A stretch of 64,000 bases of DNA from positions 1-64,000 of the forward strand of contig NZ_JAIVAH010000002.1 of assembly GCF_020171745.1 (NCBI RefSeq). Reading direction: 5' to 3'. Of the stretch, positions 1 through 8,300 are shown one piece after another. The notes under the pieces are model-generated. The model did no database searches and was not told where the DNA came from. It worked only from the letters and a program-made list of their open reading frames with translations. This DNA comes from Prescottella equi (GTDB lineage: Bacteria > Actinomycetota > Actinomycetes > Mycobacteriales > Mycobacteriaceae). The position numbers and the translations under genes are program-made. Numbering within the stretch: the first letter of the stretch is position 1; the number at the start of each line of letters is the position of its first letter.

Positions 1-73
1 ACACGACGGGGACCACCTGCCGATACCAATCCGATACGAGTCCGCTGCAGATCGGTGTCGATCGACTCGGTTG

Positions 74-940
74 TCAGTCGATGACAGCTTCGGAGAACGC
101 CGGCGGATTGCCGAGGAACTGACGGTGCGACGGCGGCTGCTTCCCCTCGAGGTCCTTGACGCCGAGCTCCTCTGCGACCTCGGCGCCGACGAGCACCTGG
201 CCGCTGCGCTTCATCAGCTGGGGGTCGCGGGCGAGCGCGTCGATGACCCGTCCGGGGAACTCCGCGGACTCCGCGGTCGCCGCGAGGCCGTCGTACGCAC
301 CCGGGTTCGCGTCGAAGCCGGCCTTGGTGCGCTCGGTCATGAGCAGACCCATCCAGAGCGAGACCACCGCGACGTTGAACGGCTTGAAGTCGACCGCCAT
401 GTCGTGGGCCATCTTGTCGACCGCGGCCTTGCCGGCGCCGTACGCGGGTCCGTGCATGTAGCAGGTGCCACCGAACGACGACGTGTTGACGACGAGGCCC
501 TCACCGTTGGCGGCGAGCAGCGGCGCGGCGTAGTAGCTGGAGACGTAGCTCGACCGCATGCCGACGTCCAGCACGTCGAGCAGGGCCAGGGACTTCTCCC
601 AGAACGGCCCCTTCTTGGTCAACTCGTCCGGCACCGCCAGCGCGTTGTTGACGAGGATGTCCAGGCGGCCGTGCTCCTCCTTCAGACGCTCGAAGAACGC
701 CGCGACCTGCGCGTCGTCGCTGTGGTCGAGCACCACCGGAACACCCTCGCCGCCGCGGCGGGTGATCTCCTCGGCCGTCGCGAACACCGTGCCGGGCAGC
801 GGGGCGTCGCCCTCGGTCTGCGTCCGCCCGGTGACGTACACCTTGGCCCCGGTCTCGCCGAGTGCCAGCGCAATTCCCTTACCTGCGCCGCGACTCGCGC
901 CGGTGACCACCACGATCCGATCCGAACTCAGACCCACCAT
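74..940 (-). CDS. SDR family NAD(P)-dependent oxidoreductase
   Basis: Short-chain dehydrogenase/reductase of 288 residues, expected to oxidise or reduce a hydroxyl/keto substrate in the cytoplasm. The Rossmann glycine motif TGASRGAG sits at residues 13-20, NNA at 98-100, and the catalytic Tyr167-x3-Lys171 pair in YGAGK. The reading frame stays open upstream to 1141, but the ATG at 940 puts the first beta strand (DRIVVVTG) at the usual distance from the N-terminus, so I chose it. It is divergent from the CoA-transferase/lyase pair beginning at 1083, so the 140-bp gap probably carries both promoters. The substrate cannot be read from sequence. The neighbours suggest acyl-CoA or fatty-acid-type metabolism, which is inference only. 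Confidence 0.88.
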   Translation of the reverse strand: MVGLSSDRIVVVTGASRGAGKGIALALGETGAKVYVTGRTQTEGDAPLPGTVFATAEEITRRGGEGVPVVLDHSDDAQVAAFFERLKEEHGRLDILVNNALAVPDELTKKGPFWEKSLALLDVLDVGMRSSYVSSYYAAPLLAANGEGLVVNTSSFGGTCYMHGPAYGAGKAAVDKMAHDMAVDFKPFNVAVVSLWMGLLMTERTKAGFDANPGAYDGLAATAESAEFPGRVIDALARDPQLMKRSGQVLVGAEVAEELGVKDLEGKQPPSHRQFLGNPPAFSEAVID

Positions 941-1082
941 CCACTCCAACCGTTTGTCGGGAGACCACACGAGGGGTGTGGCCTGCGTCTCATTCAGCAC
1001 ACCGTAGGCGCGGCCTCGTGTGCATGTCACTTCCCGATGGACGGGAAAACCACGACGGACCCGGAACTGCTTGAATCGAGGG

Positions 1083-2318
1083 ATGACGCAGGACAACCCG
1101 ACGCGGCCCCTCGACGGCATCCGCGTGCTCGAGCTGGGCAACTACATCGCGGCCCCCACCGCGGGCCGGCTGCTCGCCGACTTCGGCGCCGAAGTGATCA
1201 AGGTCGAGCGCCCCCGCACCGGCGACGAGCTGCGCAACTGGCGCCTGTACTCGGGCACGACGTCGATGCTCTACCGCACGATCAACCGGAACAAGAAGTC
1301 GATCGTGCTCGACCTGCGGTCCGACGAGGGCCGACGCCTGGTCCTCGACCTCGCGGCGAAGTGCGACGTCCTGCTGGAGAACTTCCGTCCCGGAACCCTG
1401 GAGAAGTGGGGTATCGGGCCGGAGCAGCTGAACGCGGTGAACCCCGACCTGGTGATCACCCGGATCTCCGCGTTCGGGCAGACCGGACCGCTCGCCGAAC
1501 GGCCCGGGTTCGCGGCCGTCGCCGAGGCCGTCGGCGGCTTCCGGGAACTGGTGGGCGACCCCGACCGTCCGCCCGTACGGGTCGGCGTCTCGATCGGCGA
1601 CTCCATCGCCGGCCTGTACGCGGCGTTCGGATCGGTGATGGCGTTGTTCCAGAGGCAGTCCCGCGTCGGCGCGTCGCTCTCGCTGTCGCAGCGGACCATC
1701 GACGTCGCGCTCAACGAATCGATCATGTCGATGATGGAGTCGCTGATCCCCGACTATCTCGCGTACGGCGTCAAGCGCGAGCGGGTGGGTGGCCGGATGG
1801 AGGGCATCGCGCCGTCCAACGCGTATCCGTGCAACGACGGCACCAGCATCATCATCTCCGGCAACGGCGACGCGATCTTCCAGCGCTACATGGAGACGAT
1901 CGAGCGACCCGACCTCGCGGCAGACGCGGAATTGCAGACCAACGCGGGACGCTGGGCGCGCCGCGACGAACTCGACGCCGCCATCGGCGCCTGGACGTCG
2001 CGTCACACCCGCGACGACGCCCTGCGCATCCTCGACGACGCGAACGTCCCGTCCGGGCCGATCTACACCGCCGCCGACATCGTCGACGACGAACAGTACA
2101 ACGCGCGCAACATGATTCAGACGTTCGACGTAGACACCGGCGCCGAATCGCCGCAGCCGGTGGGCTTCCCGGGAATCGTGCCCGTGATCGGCGACAAGTC
2201 GCTGCCCATCGACCATGTCGGCCCGGATCTCGGCGAGCACACCCGCGACGTGCTCGCGGCGGTGCTGGGGCTGTCCGACGCCGAGATCGACCGGATCGCC
2301 ACCGAGACGGAGTCCTGA
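1083..2318 (+). CDS. CaiB/BaiF family CoA-transferase (family III)
   Basis: Family III acyl-CoA transferase of 411 residues, which moves CoA between carboxylic acids through a covalent aspartyl intermediate. It opens with the typical LDGIRVLELGNYIAAPTAGR segment (residues 10-29) and LLADFGAEVIKVE. The likely catalytic Asp is D173 in GVSIGDSIAGLYAA. The family's xDVAL motif follows at 206-210 (TIDVAL), although the preceding segment is VGASLSLSQR rather than the usual TGxGQxV. The start at 1083 has a GAGGG ribosome site; the frame is open further upstream. Its stop overlaps the ATG of the following lyase gene (TGATG at 2316-2320), so the two are translationally coupled. They probably act in sequence, activating an acid to its CoA ester and then cleaving it. 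The substrate is unknown. Confidence 0.9.
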   Translation: MTQDNPTRPLDGIRVLELGNYIAAPTAGRLLADFGAEVIKVERPRTGDELRNWRLYSGTTSMLYRTINRNKKSIVLDLRSDEGRRLVLDLAAKCDVLLENFRPGTLEKWGIGPEQLNAVNPDLVITRISAFGQTGPLAERPGFAAVAEAVGGFRELVGDPDRPPVRVGVSIGDSIAGLYAAFGSVMALFQRQSRVGASLSLSQRTIDVALNESIMSMMESLIPDYLAYGVKRERVGGRMEGIAPSNAYPCNDGTSIIISGNGDAIFQRYMETIERPDLAADAELQTNAGRWARRDELDAAIGAWTSRHTRDDALRILDDANVPSGPIYTAADIVDDEQYNARNMIQTFDVDTGAESPQPVGFPGIVPVIGDKSLPIDHVGPDLGEHTRDVLAAVLGLSDAEIDRIATETES

Positions 2319-3250
2319 TGAGTTACTCCTTTGCACCCCATTCGATTCTGCGCGACGTCACCCTGCGCGACGGCCTCCAGCTGACCGGCAAGGTGCTCCC
2401 GACCGACCGCAAGCTCGAGATCGCGCGGGGCCTGCTGGCCCTCGGCGTTCCCGAACTCGAGGTCGGGTCGATGGCCCGGCCCGATCTGGTGCCGCCCATG
2501 GCCAACACCCTCGAGGTGATCGGCGAGTTGACGCCCGAGGAGTTGGAGCGCTGCTGGGTGTGGGTGGCCACGCCCCGCCACGTGGAGAAGGCCGCGGCCG
2601 CCGGCGCCCGGAACTTCCAGTACTGCTTCTCGGCATCGGAATCCCACAACCGCGCCAACATCGGACGGTCCACCGACGACAGCCTCGCCGCGATGCCCGC
2701 CGCGATCGAGCTGACCCGGGCGGTGGGCGGGCGCATCCAGCTGTGCATCGCGACGTCGTTCACGTGCCCGTTCGAGGGCGACGTCCCGGCCGACCGCGTG
2801 CTGGCCATCGCGAACGACCCGCGCGGCGACGGCGCCGACGACATCGTCCTGGCCGACACGCTCGGTCAGGCCGTTCCGGCGCAGGTGGCCGCACTGGTCG
2901 GGCGGGTGAAGGCCGAATCGCCGCAGCGCCGCATCGTGTTCCACGGTCACGACACGTGGGGGCTCGGCGTCGCGAACACCCTGGCGGCGATCGGCGCCGG
3001 GGCGGACGTCGTCGACGGCTCCCTCGGCGGGCTCGGCGGCTGCCCGTTCGCGCCCGGCGCGAGCGGCAACACGTCCACCGAGGACATCGCGTTCGCGACC
3101 CGGCCGGACTGGCTCACCCCGCACACGTTGACCGCCCTCGTGGACATCGCGACGCCGATGCTCGCCGAGCTGGGCGAGCCCAACCGGTCCAAGACGGCCG
3201 AGGGCACCCGCTCCGAGGCACACGCCTTCGAGTGGGTGCGCCCGGCCTGA
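2318..3250 (+). CDS. Hydroxymethylglutaryl-CoA lyase-like enzyme
   Basis: HMGL-type TIM-barrel lyase of 310 residues. Family members cleave 3-hydroxy-3-methylglutaryl-CoA or similar beta-hydroxyacyl-CoAs into two smaller products using a divalent metal. The active-site RDxxxRDGLQ motif is at residues 12-21. The metal-binding His-x-His of the family is present as HGHDTWG. The flexible cysteine loop is present as GGLGGCPFAPGASGN, so all catalytic elements look intact. The ATG at 2318 overlaps the stop of the CoA-transferase gene. Possible roles include leucine or branched-acid degradation, but the CoA-transferase partner suggests a dedicated side pathway. Pathway assignment is inference; the enzyme family is secure. 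Confidence 0.88.
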   Translation: MSYSFAPHSILRDVTLRDGLQLTGKVLPTDRKLEIARGLLALGVPELEVGSMARPDLVPPMANTLEVIGELTPEELERCWVWVATPRHVEKAAAAGARNFQYCFSASESHNRANIGRSTDDSLAAMPAAIELTRAVGGRIQLCIATSFTCPFEGDVPADRVLAIANDPRGDGADDIVLADTLGQAVPAQVAALVGRVKAESPQRRIVFHGHDTWGLGVANTLAAIGAGADVVDGSLGGLGGCPFAPGASGNTSTEDIAFATRPDWLTPHTLTALVDIATPMLAELGEPNRSKTAEGTRSEAHAFEWVRPA

Positions 3251-3261
3251 CCGTTGCAGCC

Positions 3262-5478
3262 CTATCCGGTTGTCCTGGCGAGCCCGGCCAGGACGGCCGG
3301 CAGCGGGCCGCGGTGCAGCACTCCGAGGCGCTGAGTGGCGCGGGTGAGCGCGACGTAGAGTTCGGCGGCACCGCGGGGCCCGTCCGCGAGGATCCGATCG
3401 GGATCCACCACCAGGACGGCGTCGAACTCGAGCCCCTTGGTCTCCGACGCCGCCACGGCCCCCGGGACGTCGGGTGGCCCGATCACGACGCAGGTCCCCT
3501 CCCTGCCGGCCTCGTCGCGCACGAATTCTGCTATTGCAGTATCCAGTTGGTCGCCGTGGACGCTCCTGGACCAGGGCTGCACACCACACTCACGCACCGA
3601 GTCCGGCGGCGTGACGTCGGGCGCGAACTCGGCGAGCACCGCGGCAGCGACGGCCATGATCTCCGCCGGGGTCCGGTAGTTCACCGACAGCGACCGGTAG
3701 ACCCAGCGGTCCGGCACGTACGGTGCCAGCATCGCGTCCCACGACGTCGCGCCGGCCGCCGACCGGCGTTGCGCGAGATCACCGACCACCGTGAAGGACC
3801 GGCTCGGGCAGCGGCGCATCAGCACCCGCCAGTCCATCTCCGACAGTTCCTGCGCCTCGTCGACCACGACGTGCCGGTACGTCCAGCTCCGATCCGCCGC
3901 GGCACGTTCGGCGAGTTCGCGGGTGTCGCGCTCGACGAAGCGTTCCGCCAGATCCTCGGCGTAGAGCAGGTCCGTGGCGAACAGGTGGTCGTCGTCGTCC
4001 ATGTGGTCCTCGCGGCCGACCATGAGGTCGAGCACGCCTGCGGCATACGCCGCTTCGGCCTGCGCGTCGGCCTTCCGCTTCTGCTCGGCAGCCCGCTCCA
4101 CCGCCGGGTCGGCACCGAGCAGGTCGGCCAACTCGTCGAGCAGTGGGACGTCCGACACCGTCCAGGCGGCACCGTCGGCACGCCACAGCGCGGGGTCGGC
4201 GCCGGCCGCGCGCAGTCGCTCCGGTGACGTGTACAGCTGTGCGAGAACCGTTTCCGGCGTCAGGATCGGCCACAGTTCGTCCAACGCTTGTCGGAACCCG
4301 TTGTCCTCGGCGAGTTCGGCGAGGAGGTCGACGCGCAGCCGCTCCCACGCGTCGCGGTCCGCGCGGGTCAGCCAGCCCCGGCCGATCCGTCCGATCGCCC
4401 GTTCCGTGAGGACGTAGGTGACGATGTCGCGGAACACCTCGCGGGCCTCGTTGTGTGGCAGCCCGCTCGCCCGCGCCTCCTCCCGACCCCACTGCGCGGT
4501 CTCGGCGTCGATCCGCACCGTGACGTCGGCCAGTTCGATCGGCAGCGGATCCTCCGGCAGTCGTTGCCGATCGGCGATCGCCGCTGCCAGCACGTCCAGG
4601 ATCGTCAGCGCCCCTTTGAAGCGGGCGACGTCCGGCGCGTCCTCGCGTGTCGTGGACAGACCCGGCACGAGATCGCCGGTGGTGGTGAACACCACGTTCG
4701 ACTCCCCCAGCGACGGCAGGACGCGGTCGATGTGGCCGAGGAACGCCGGATTCGGCCCGACGACGAGCACACCGTGGTGCTCGACCCGCGCCCGCTGGGT
4801 GTAGAGCAGGTAGGCGACGCGGTGCAGCGCGACGACCGTCTTGCCGGTGCCCGGACCACCCTCGATCACCAGCACCCCGTCGTGGTCGAGCCGGATGATC
4901 CGGTCCTGCTCGGCCTGAATCGTCGCGACGATGTCGCGCATGCCGTCGCCGCGGGGCGCGTTCACCGCTGCGAGCAGGGCCGCGTCGACTCGGTCCACGC
5001 CTGTGCCTTGCCCGTCGCCGTCGGGGCGGCCGAGGATCTCGTCGGTGAAATCGACCACCTCACGCCCACTTGTGTGGAACTGGCGACGGCGCCGCATGCC
5101 CTCCGGGTGCGCGGCGGTGGCGACGTAGAAGGCGCGGGCGGCCGGCGCCCGCCAATCGAGCAGCAGTGGCTCGTACTCGTTCGCCTCGTCGAACAGTCCG
5201 ATGCGGCCGATGTAGGACGGCTCACCGGTGAGACTGTCCAGCCGGCCGAAGCACAGACCGTGATCCGCGACGTCCAGTCGGGTGATCTCGCGGGCCAGCG
5301 CGCGCACTCCTGCATCCCGCTCCACCAGCGTGCCGCCGTTCTCGGCGTCGATCGGGCTCCGTAGCGTCGCGCTGTACCGCCCCTTCACCCGTGCGCGCTC
5401 TGCATCGAGTCGTGCGTAGAGTCCCGCCACATAGGTCTGCTCGTCCTGCAGTTCTTGTTCGTATTCCCGAATCGACAC
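3262..5478 (-). CDS. helR: HelR/HelD-type RNA polymerase-recycling helicase-like protein
   Basis: UvrD-like ATPase of 738 residues, matching the length of actinobacterial class II HelD/HelR proteins. These release stalled RNA polymerase, and HelR proteins displace bound rifamycin. Residues 1-60 form a charged, helical, coiled-coil-like N-terminus that would enter the secondary channel. Walker A is EGGPGTGKT (about 206-214) and Walker B is VVVDEAQELS (537-546). An acidic patch at 489-498 (REDHMDDDDH) lies where the primary-channel loop of mycobacterial HelD is expected. The GTG start at 5478 follows GGGAAGGTGAGG. The untranslated region upstream contains a perfect inverted repeat at 5589-5609 that resembles the rifamycin-associated element. 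That context favours HelR over a housekeeping HelD. Confidence 0.88.
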   Translation of the reverse strand: MSIREYEQELQDEQTYVAGLYARLDAERARVKGRYSATLRSPIDAENGGTLVERDAGVRALAREITRLDVADHGLCFGRLDSLTGEPSYIGRIGLFDEANEYEPLLLDWRAPAARAFYVATAAHPEGMRRRRQFHTSGREVVDFTDEILGRPDGDGQGTGVDRVDAALLAAVNAPRGDGMRDIVATIQAEQDRIIRLDHDGVLVIEGGPGTGKTVVALHRVAYLLYTQRARVEHHGVLVVGPNPAFLGHIDRVLPSLGESNVVFTTTGDLVPGLSTTREDAPDVARFKGALTILDVLAAAIADRQRLPEDPLPIELADVTVRIDAETAQWGREEARASGLPHNEAREVFRDIVTYVLTERAIGRIGRGWLTRADRDAWERLRVDLLAELAEDNGFRQALDELWPILTPETVLAQLYTSPERLRAAGADPALWRADGAAWTVSDVPLLDELADLLGADPAVERAAEQKRKADAQAEAAYAAGVLDLMVGREDHMDDDDHLFATDLLYAEDLAERFVERDTRELAERAAADRSWTYRHVVVDEAQELSEMDWRVLMRRCPSRSFTVVGDLAQRRSAAGATSWDAMLAPYVPDRWVYRSLSVNYRTPAEIMAVAAAVLAEFAPDVTPPDSVRECGVQPWSRSVHGDQLDTAIAEFVRDEAGREGTCVVIGPPDVPGAVAASETKGLEFDAVLVVDPDRILADGPRGAAELYVALTRATQRLGVLHRGPLPAVLAGLARTTG

Positions 5479-5588
5479 GTGCCCTCACCTTCCCTGGGCC
5501 GGTGTTCCCATCTGGTTCACACCGGCACTGCCGGATGCGTTCCCCACTCGAGAATTCCGGCTCAGGCCAGCGATTCTGCGGCATACCC

Positions 5589-5609
5589 GGGGCCTTGCCG
5601 CAAGGCCCC
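5589..5609. promoter_or_regulatory. Rifamycin-associated element-like inverted repeat
   Basis: Perfect inverted repeat with 10-bp arms GGGGCCTTGC and GCAAGGCCCC around a single central base. It ends 110 bp upstream of the helR start. The sequence closely resembles, from memory, the rifamycin-associated element that precedes rifamycin-inactivation and helR genes in actinomycetes and mediates rifamycin induction. Read on the minus strand, a TATAAC hexamer (5617-5622) lies a few bases upstream of the repeat. That hexamer could be a -10 box, but I find no convincing -35. The repeat could also act as a 5'-leader hairpin. Identity as the element is likely; exact promoter geometry is not established. 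Confidence 0.8.
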
Positions 5610-5673
5610 CCGTGCGTTATAAGTTGATAGTGGAAACGAGTGGATCTCCTCCTTCCCGTAGATCTCCCCCATG

Positions 5674-6552
5674 TCAAGCCGTGCATTCGCACTCCTCACC
5701 GAACAGCGACGACGAAACTGCCGAGCGTTCGTACAGCATCCAGACCAACCCAGCAGCAAACTGTGCGGGCTCGCGGATGAGCACCATGCCGCCGGGCAGC
5801 AGGAATCTGCCCCCGGCCATGTGGTCGTCGGTAGGAAACTCCAACTCGATGCGATAGCAGCGTTGCCGTCGAACCAGAAGGAACGTGAACTCGACCGTGC
5901 TGTCGCGCACCCACTCGAGCGCGAGTGGCCTGATGTCGCTCCTGATGGCTGCTTTTCTAGACAATGCCCCCAGTGCCGCGTCGAACGATGATCCAAGTCC
6001 TGAGGCCTCAGGCGGTGGCACGACCCGAACATCCCAGTAGCTGCCACGCCGGTCCAGGTAGGGCAGGTAGTAGCGACTGTCCGGTGATCGGTACACATTG
6101 GCGGGCTGCTCGGAAGCGACGGTGGTGCGGTAGACGGTGTAGCTCCCGGGATGCCGGATGGCGTACTTCTGCCAGTCGAAGTTCGAAGGCGCATCGATCT
6201 GCATGCACGAGGACGAAAAGAAGGCTGCCACTTCGAATCTCGTGCCCACAGAACCCGCGGCGTGGGAGTAGAGATAGAGCGCGGCGAGGTTCACCGGCGC
6301 GGCCCAGCGGATCACACTGACCGCACGAACCGGAATCAGGTCGGCGCCTGCCACGTCGAACCTGACCATGACGTTGCCGGACGGCGAGACGAATGCGCCG
6401 TCATCGTCGACGGACCACTTGCTTACGCGGACAGTCGCCGGTTCACCGTCGACATCGACCGCGTACCCGTACGGCCAGGGACGGTGCCCCCTGAGGATCG
6501 CGCCGATATCGATCCCCTCATTCGCTATGGGAAGCGGGGTTCGCTCAACCAT
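5674..6552 (-). CDS. Hypothetical protein
   Basis: Open frame of 292 residues that I cannot assign to a family. The first 100 residues look like a compact beta-rich domain (WPYGYAVDVDGEP, VRVSKWSVDDDG, GNVMVRFDVAG). There is no signal peptide and no clear membrane segment beyond a hydrophobic stretch near the C-terminus (FAAGLVWMLY). It ends with a cysteine-containing tail, ECECTA. Base composition is lower in G+C than its neighbours, and it is flanked upstream by about 400 bp without a gene, so recent acquisition is possible. It is transcribed in the same direction as helR, 195 bp upstream, but helR has its own control element in the gap. The start is uncertain because no strong ribosome site precedes 6552. 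Confidence 0.55.
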   Translation of the reverse strand: MVERTPLPIANEGIDIGAILRGHRPWPYGYAVDVDGEPATVRVSKWSVDDDGAFVSPSGNVMVRFDVAGADLIPVRAVSVIRWAAPVNLAALYLYSHAAGSVGTRFEVAAFFSSSCMQIDAPSNFDWQKYAIRHPGSYTVYRTTVASEQPANVYRSPDSRYYLPYLDRRGSYWDVRVVPPPEASGLGSSFDAALGALSRKAAIRSDIRPLALEWVRDSTVEFTFLLVRRQRCYRIELEFPTDDHMAGGRFLLPGGMVLIREPAQFAAGLVWMLYERSAVSSSLFGEECECTA

Positions 6553-6953
6553 TTCGGACCCCAGCAGCCACCAGCAGTGCCCGAACCCATTTCCGACTTG
6601 CCGTCACGCGCACTCACTCCCGAGACTCCGCACGAGGCGAAGGTTCCGACGGTACACCTGCCTGCGCTCATCTTCGCGTTGAGCCGCGACACCCTGTGGG
6701 TCTGACGCACGAAGGGTCGCGACGCCGGAACCAACTCCAGCAGAACCGGAGCCAGACGCTTCCCCGTCGACACACCGAGTGCCGACCAGCAGAATGATAG
6801 GGCTGCAACAGCTTCCAGCCCATCGACCACCGGCCGCGGAGCCTGCCATCGCACGATTCTCGGCGTCAGGGCAGACCGCAACACATTGCCGGCATCTTCG
6901 ATGAGTCAACGCGACCCATTGACTCGAACACCAGTTCGAACCAGGCTCGAGTC
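6553..6953. other. Gene-poor intergenic stretch
   Basis: About 400 bp between the orphan 292-aa gene and the DUF222/HNH gene. Short open frames cover it on the minus strand, but they have Cys/Trp/Ser-rich translations without domain character, so I do not call them. It presumably holds the divergent promoters of the two flanking genes. I see no repeat, tRNA or convincing promoter hexamers. Confidence 0.5.
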
Positions 6954-8255
6954 ATGAATCCGGGGGGACTCAACAATTCGGGCATCGCGACCACCGCGCT
7001 GCGGCCCGATGACGTGTGCCGGCTCCCTGAGGCCTTGTTGTTGCAGGCCACGTTGGATGTCTCCCGCGAGATCGAGCGCCTCGAGGCGTTACGTGTTGCG
7101 ATGGTGGCCGAGGTGGATGAGCGGGCAGTTTCGCTCGACACCCTCGGATTTCGGAGTGTGAAGTTCTGGCTGGCCGCGAATTCGCTGTTGGAAGTATCGG
7201 TCGCAGCGAAGATCCTGGCGCTGGGCAAGATGCTCGGTCGGCAATCCGAGATCGCTGACGCCTTCAACGCAGGTGACATCTCTGCCGAGCATGCCGCTTT
7301 GATCGGAAAGTTCTGCGAGACCCCGCCCCGCGGCATGCCGAACGAGGCACTGGATGCGTGCCGGAAAGTGTTGCTGGACAGCGCCACCGGGCCCACCGCA
7401 ACCACCACGACCGTGCGCACCTGCATCTCCCGGTTGGAGCGGATCTTCGAATCCGACGAACTGCCACCCAGCGAGGACGTCGAACGCAACGAATTCCACG
7501 CCTCGAAAACTCTGAACGGGAGGGTCGCGGTAAAGGGTGACCTCGACGCGGTGACCGGTGAGATGTTGCTGACCGCGTTGTCGTCGTTGACCAAGCCACG
7601 CAACCCGATGGACGACCCTGCCGGCGCCCGCACCCCGGCGCGGCAGCGCGCGGACGCGTTCGCCGAGATCCTGCGCCGCTACCTCGACTCCGGCGACGCC
7701 CCCATCGAGGGCGGGGAACGACCGCATCTGTCCCTGCACGTGAATGCCAAGGATCTTGCCCGCAGCGAGACCGATCACGAGTGGGCGGGCGCAGACGGCG
7801 ATCCGGACCTGTTCGGCGACAAAGACGTTGCACGAATGCCCCACATGGGGCCACTCTCCATCGCGACCGCACGCAGATTGGCCTGCGACTGCCACCTCAC
7901 CCCCATCGTCATGAGCGACGGCGTACCGATCGACCTGGGCCGCACCAGCAGAACAGTGTCGAAGAAGCAACGGCGGGCACTCATCGCCCGCGATCACGGC
8001 TGCGCCTTCCCCGGCTGCGGCGCACCACCCGCCCACTGCGAAGGCCACCACGTCACACATTGGGCAGACGGCGGACCCACCGACCTCGACAACCTCGTCC
8101 TGCTCTGCCGCTACCACCACACGCTGCTCCACCACTCCCACTGGGAAGTGAAAATCGGCACCGACAGAAAGCCGTGGTTCACCCCACCGAGCACCGTCGA
8201 TCCCTACAAGAAACCCATCCCGGCCCACAACCGTGCGGGACCACGCGCAGCGTAG
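6954..8255 (+). CDS. DUF222 / HNH endonuclease domain protein (13E12 repeat family)
   Basis: Protein of 433 residues with an N-terminal DUF222 region (about residues 20-300) and a C-terminal HNH nuclease motif at 350-394. The motif comprises CAFPGCG, then EGHHVTHWADGG, DLDNLVLLCRYHH and a trailing histidine cluster. Zinc-ligand cysteines and the HH/N/H residues are all present. This is the 13E12 repeat family, which is expanded in mycobacteria and rhodococci, often resembles mobile-element cargo, and has no settled function. The run ARTPARQRADAFAEILRRYL before the nuclease is typical of the family. The start at 6954 has only a weak ribosome site. No mobile-element ends or inverted repeats are visible around it. 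Confidence 0.88.
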   Translation: MNPGGLNNSGIATTALRPDDVCRLPEALLLQATLDVSREIERLEALRVAMVAEVDERAVSLDTLGFRSVKFWLAANSLLEVSVAAKILALGKMLGRQSEIADAFNAGDISAEHAALIGKFCETPPRGMPNEALDACRKVLLDSATGPTATTTTVRTCISRLERIFESDELPPSEDVERNEFHASKTLNGRVAVKGDLDAVTGEMLLTALSSLTKPRNPMDDPAGARTPARQRADAFAEILRRYLDSGDAPIEGGERPHLSLHVNAKDLARSETDHEWAGADGDPDLFGDKDVARMPHMGPLSIATARRLACDCHLTPIVMSDGVPIDLGRTSRTVSKKQRRALIARDHGCAFPGCGAPPAHCEGHHVTHWADGGPTDLDNLVLLCRYHHTLLHHSHWEVKIGTDRKPWFTPPSTVDPYKKPIPAHNRAGPRAA

Positions 8256-8268
8256 GCGCGGGGGTCGT

Positions 8269-8300
8269 TCCGAATCAGCCTGCTCCTAGCGCGATTCGGA
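8269..8300. terminator. Possible weak terminator between convergent genes
   Basis: Eight-base arms TCCGAATC (8269-8276) and GATTCGGA (8293-8300) are separated by 16 bases between the convergent DUF222/HNH and AfsR-type genes. The right arm overlaps the end of the regulator coding region. There is no T-run, so a termination role is tentative. Confidence 0.3.

Noticed and set aside
71-3250. A 1059-codon plus-strand frame spanning the SDR, CoA-transferase and lyase genes
   Set aside because: Only its last 310 codons (the lyase) resemble a protein. The rest is Arg/Ala-rich shadow translation of high-GC DNA.
2117-3589. 490-codon minus-strand frame opposite the lyase
   Set aside because: Low-complexity Arg/Gly/His translation without domains, antisense to a clear HMGL-family gene.
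6525-6909. Short minus-strand frames in the gap before the DUF222 gene
   Set aside because: Cys/Trp-rich translation, no ribosome site, no domain; treated as non-coding.
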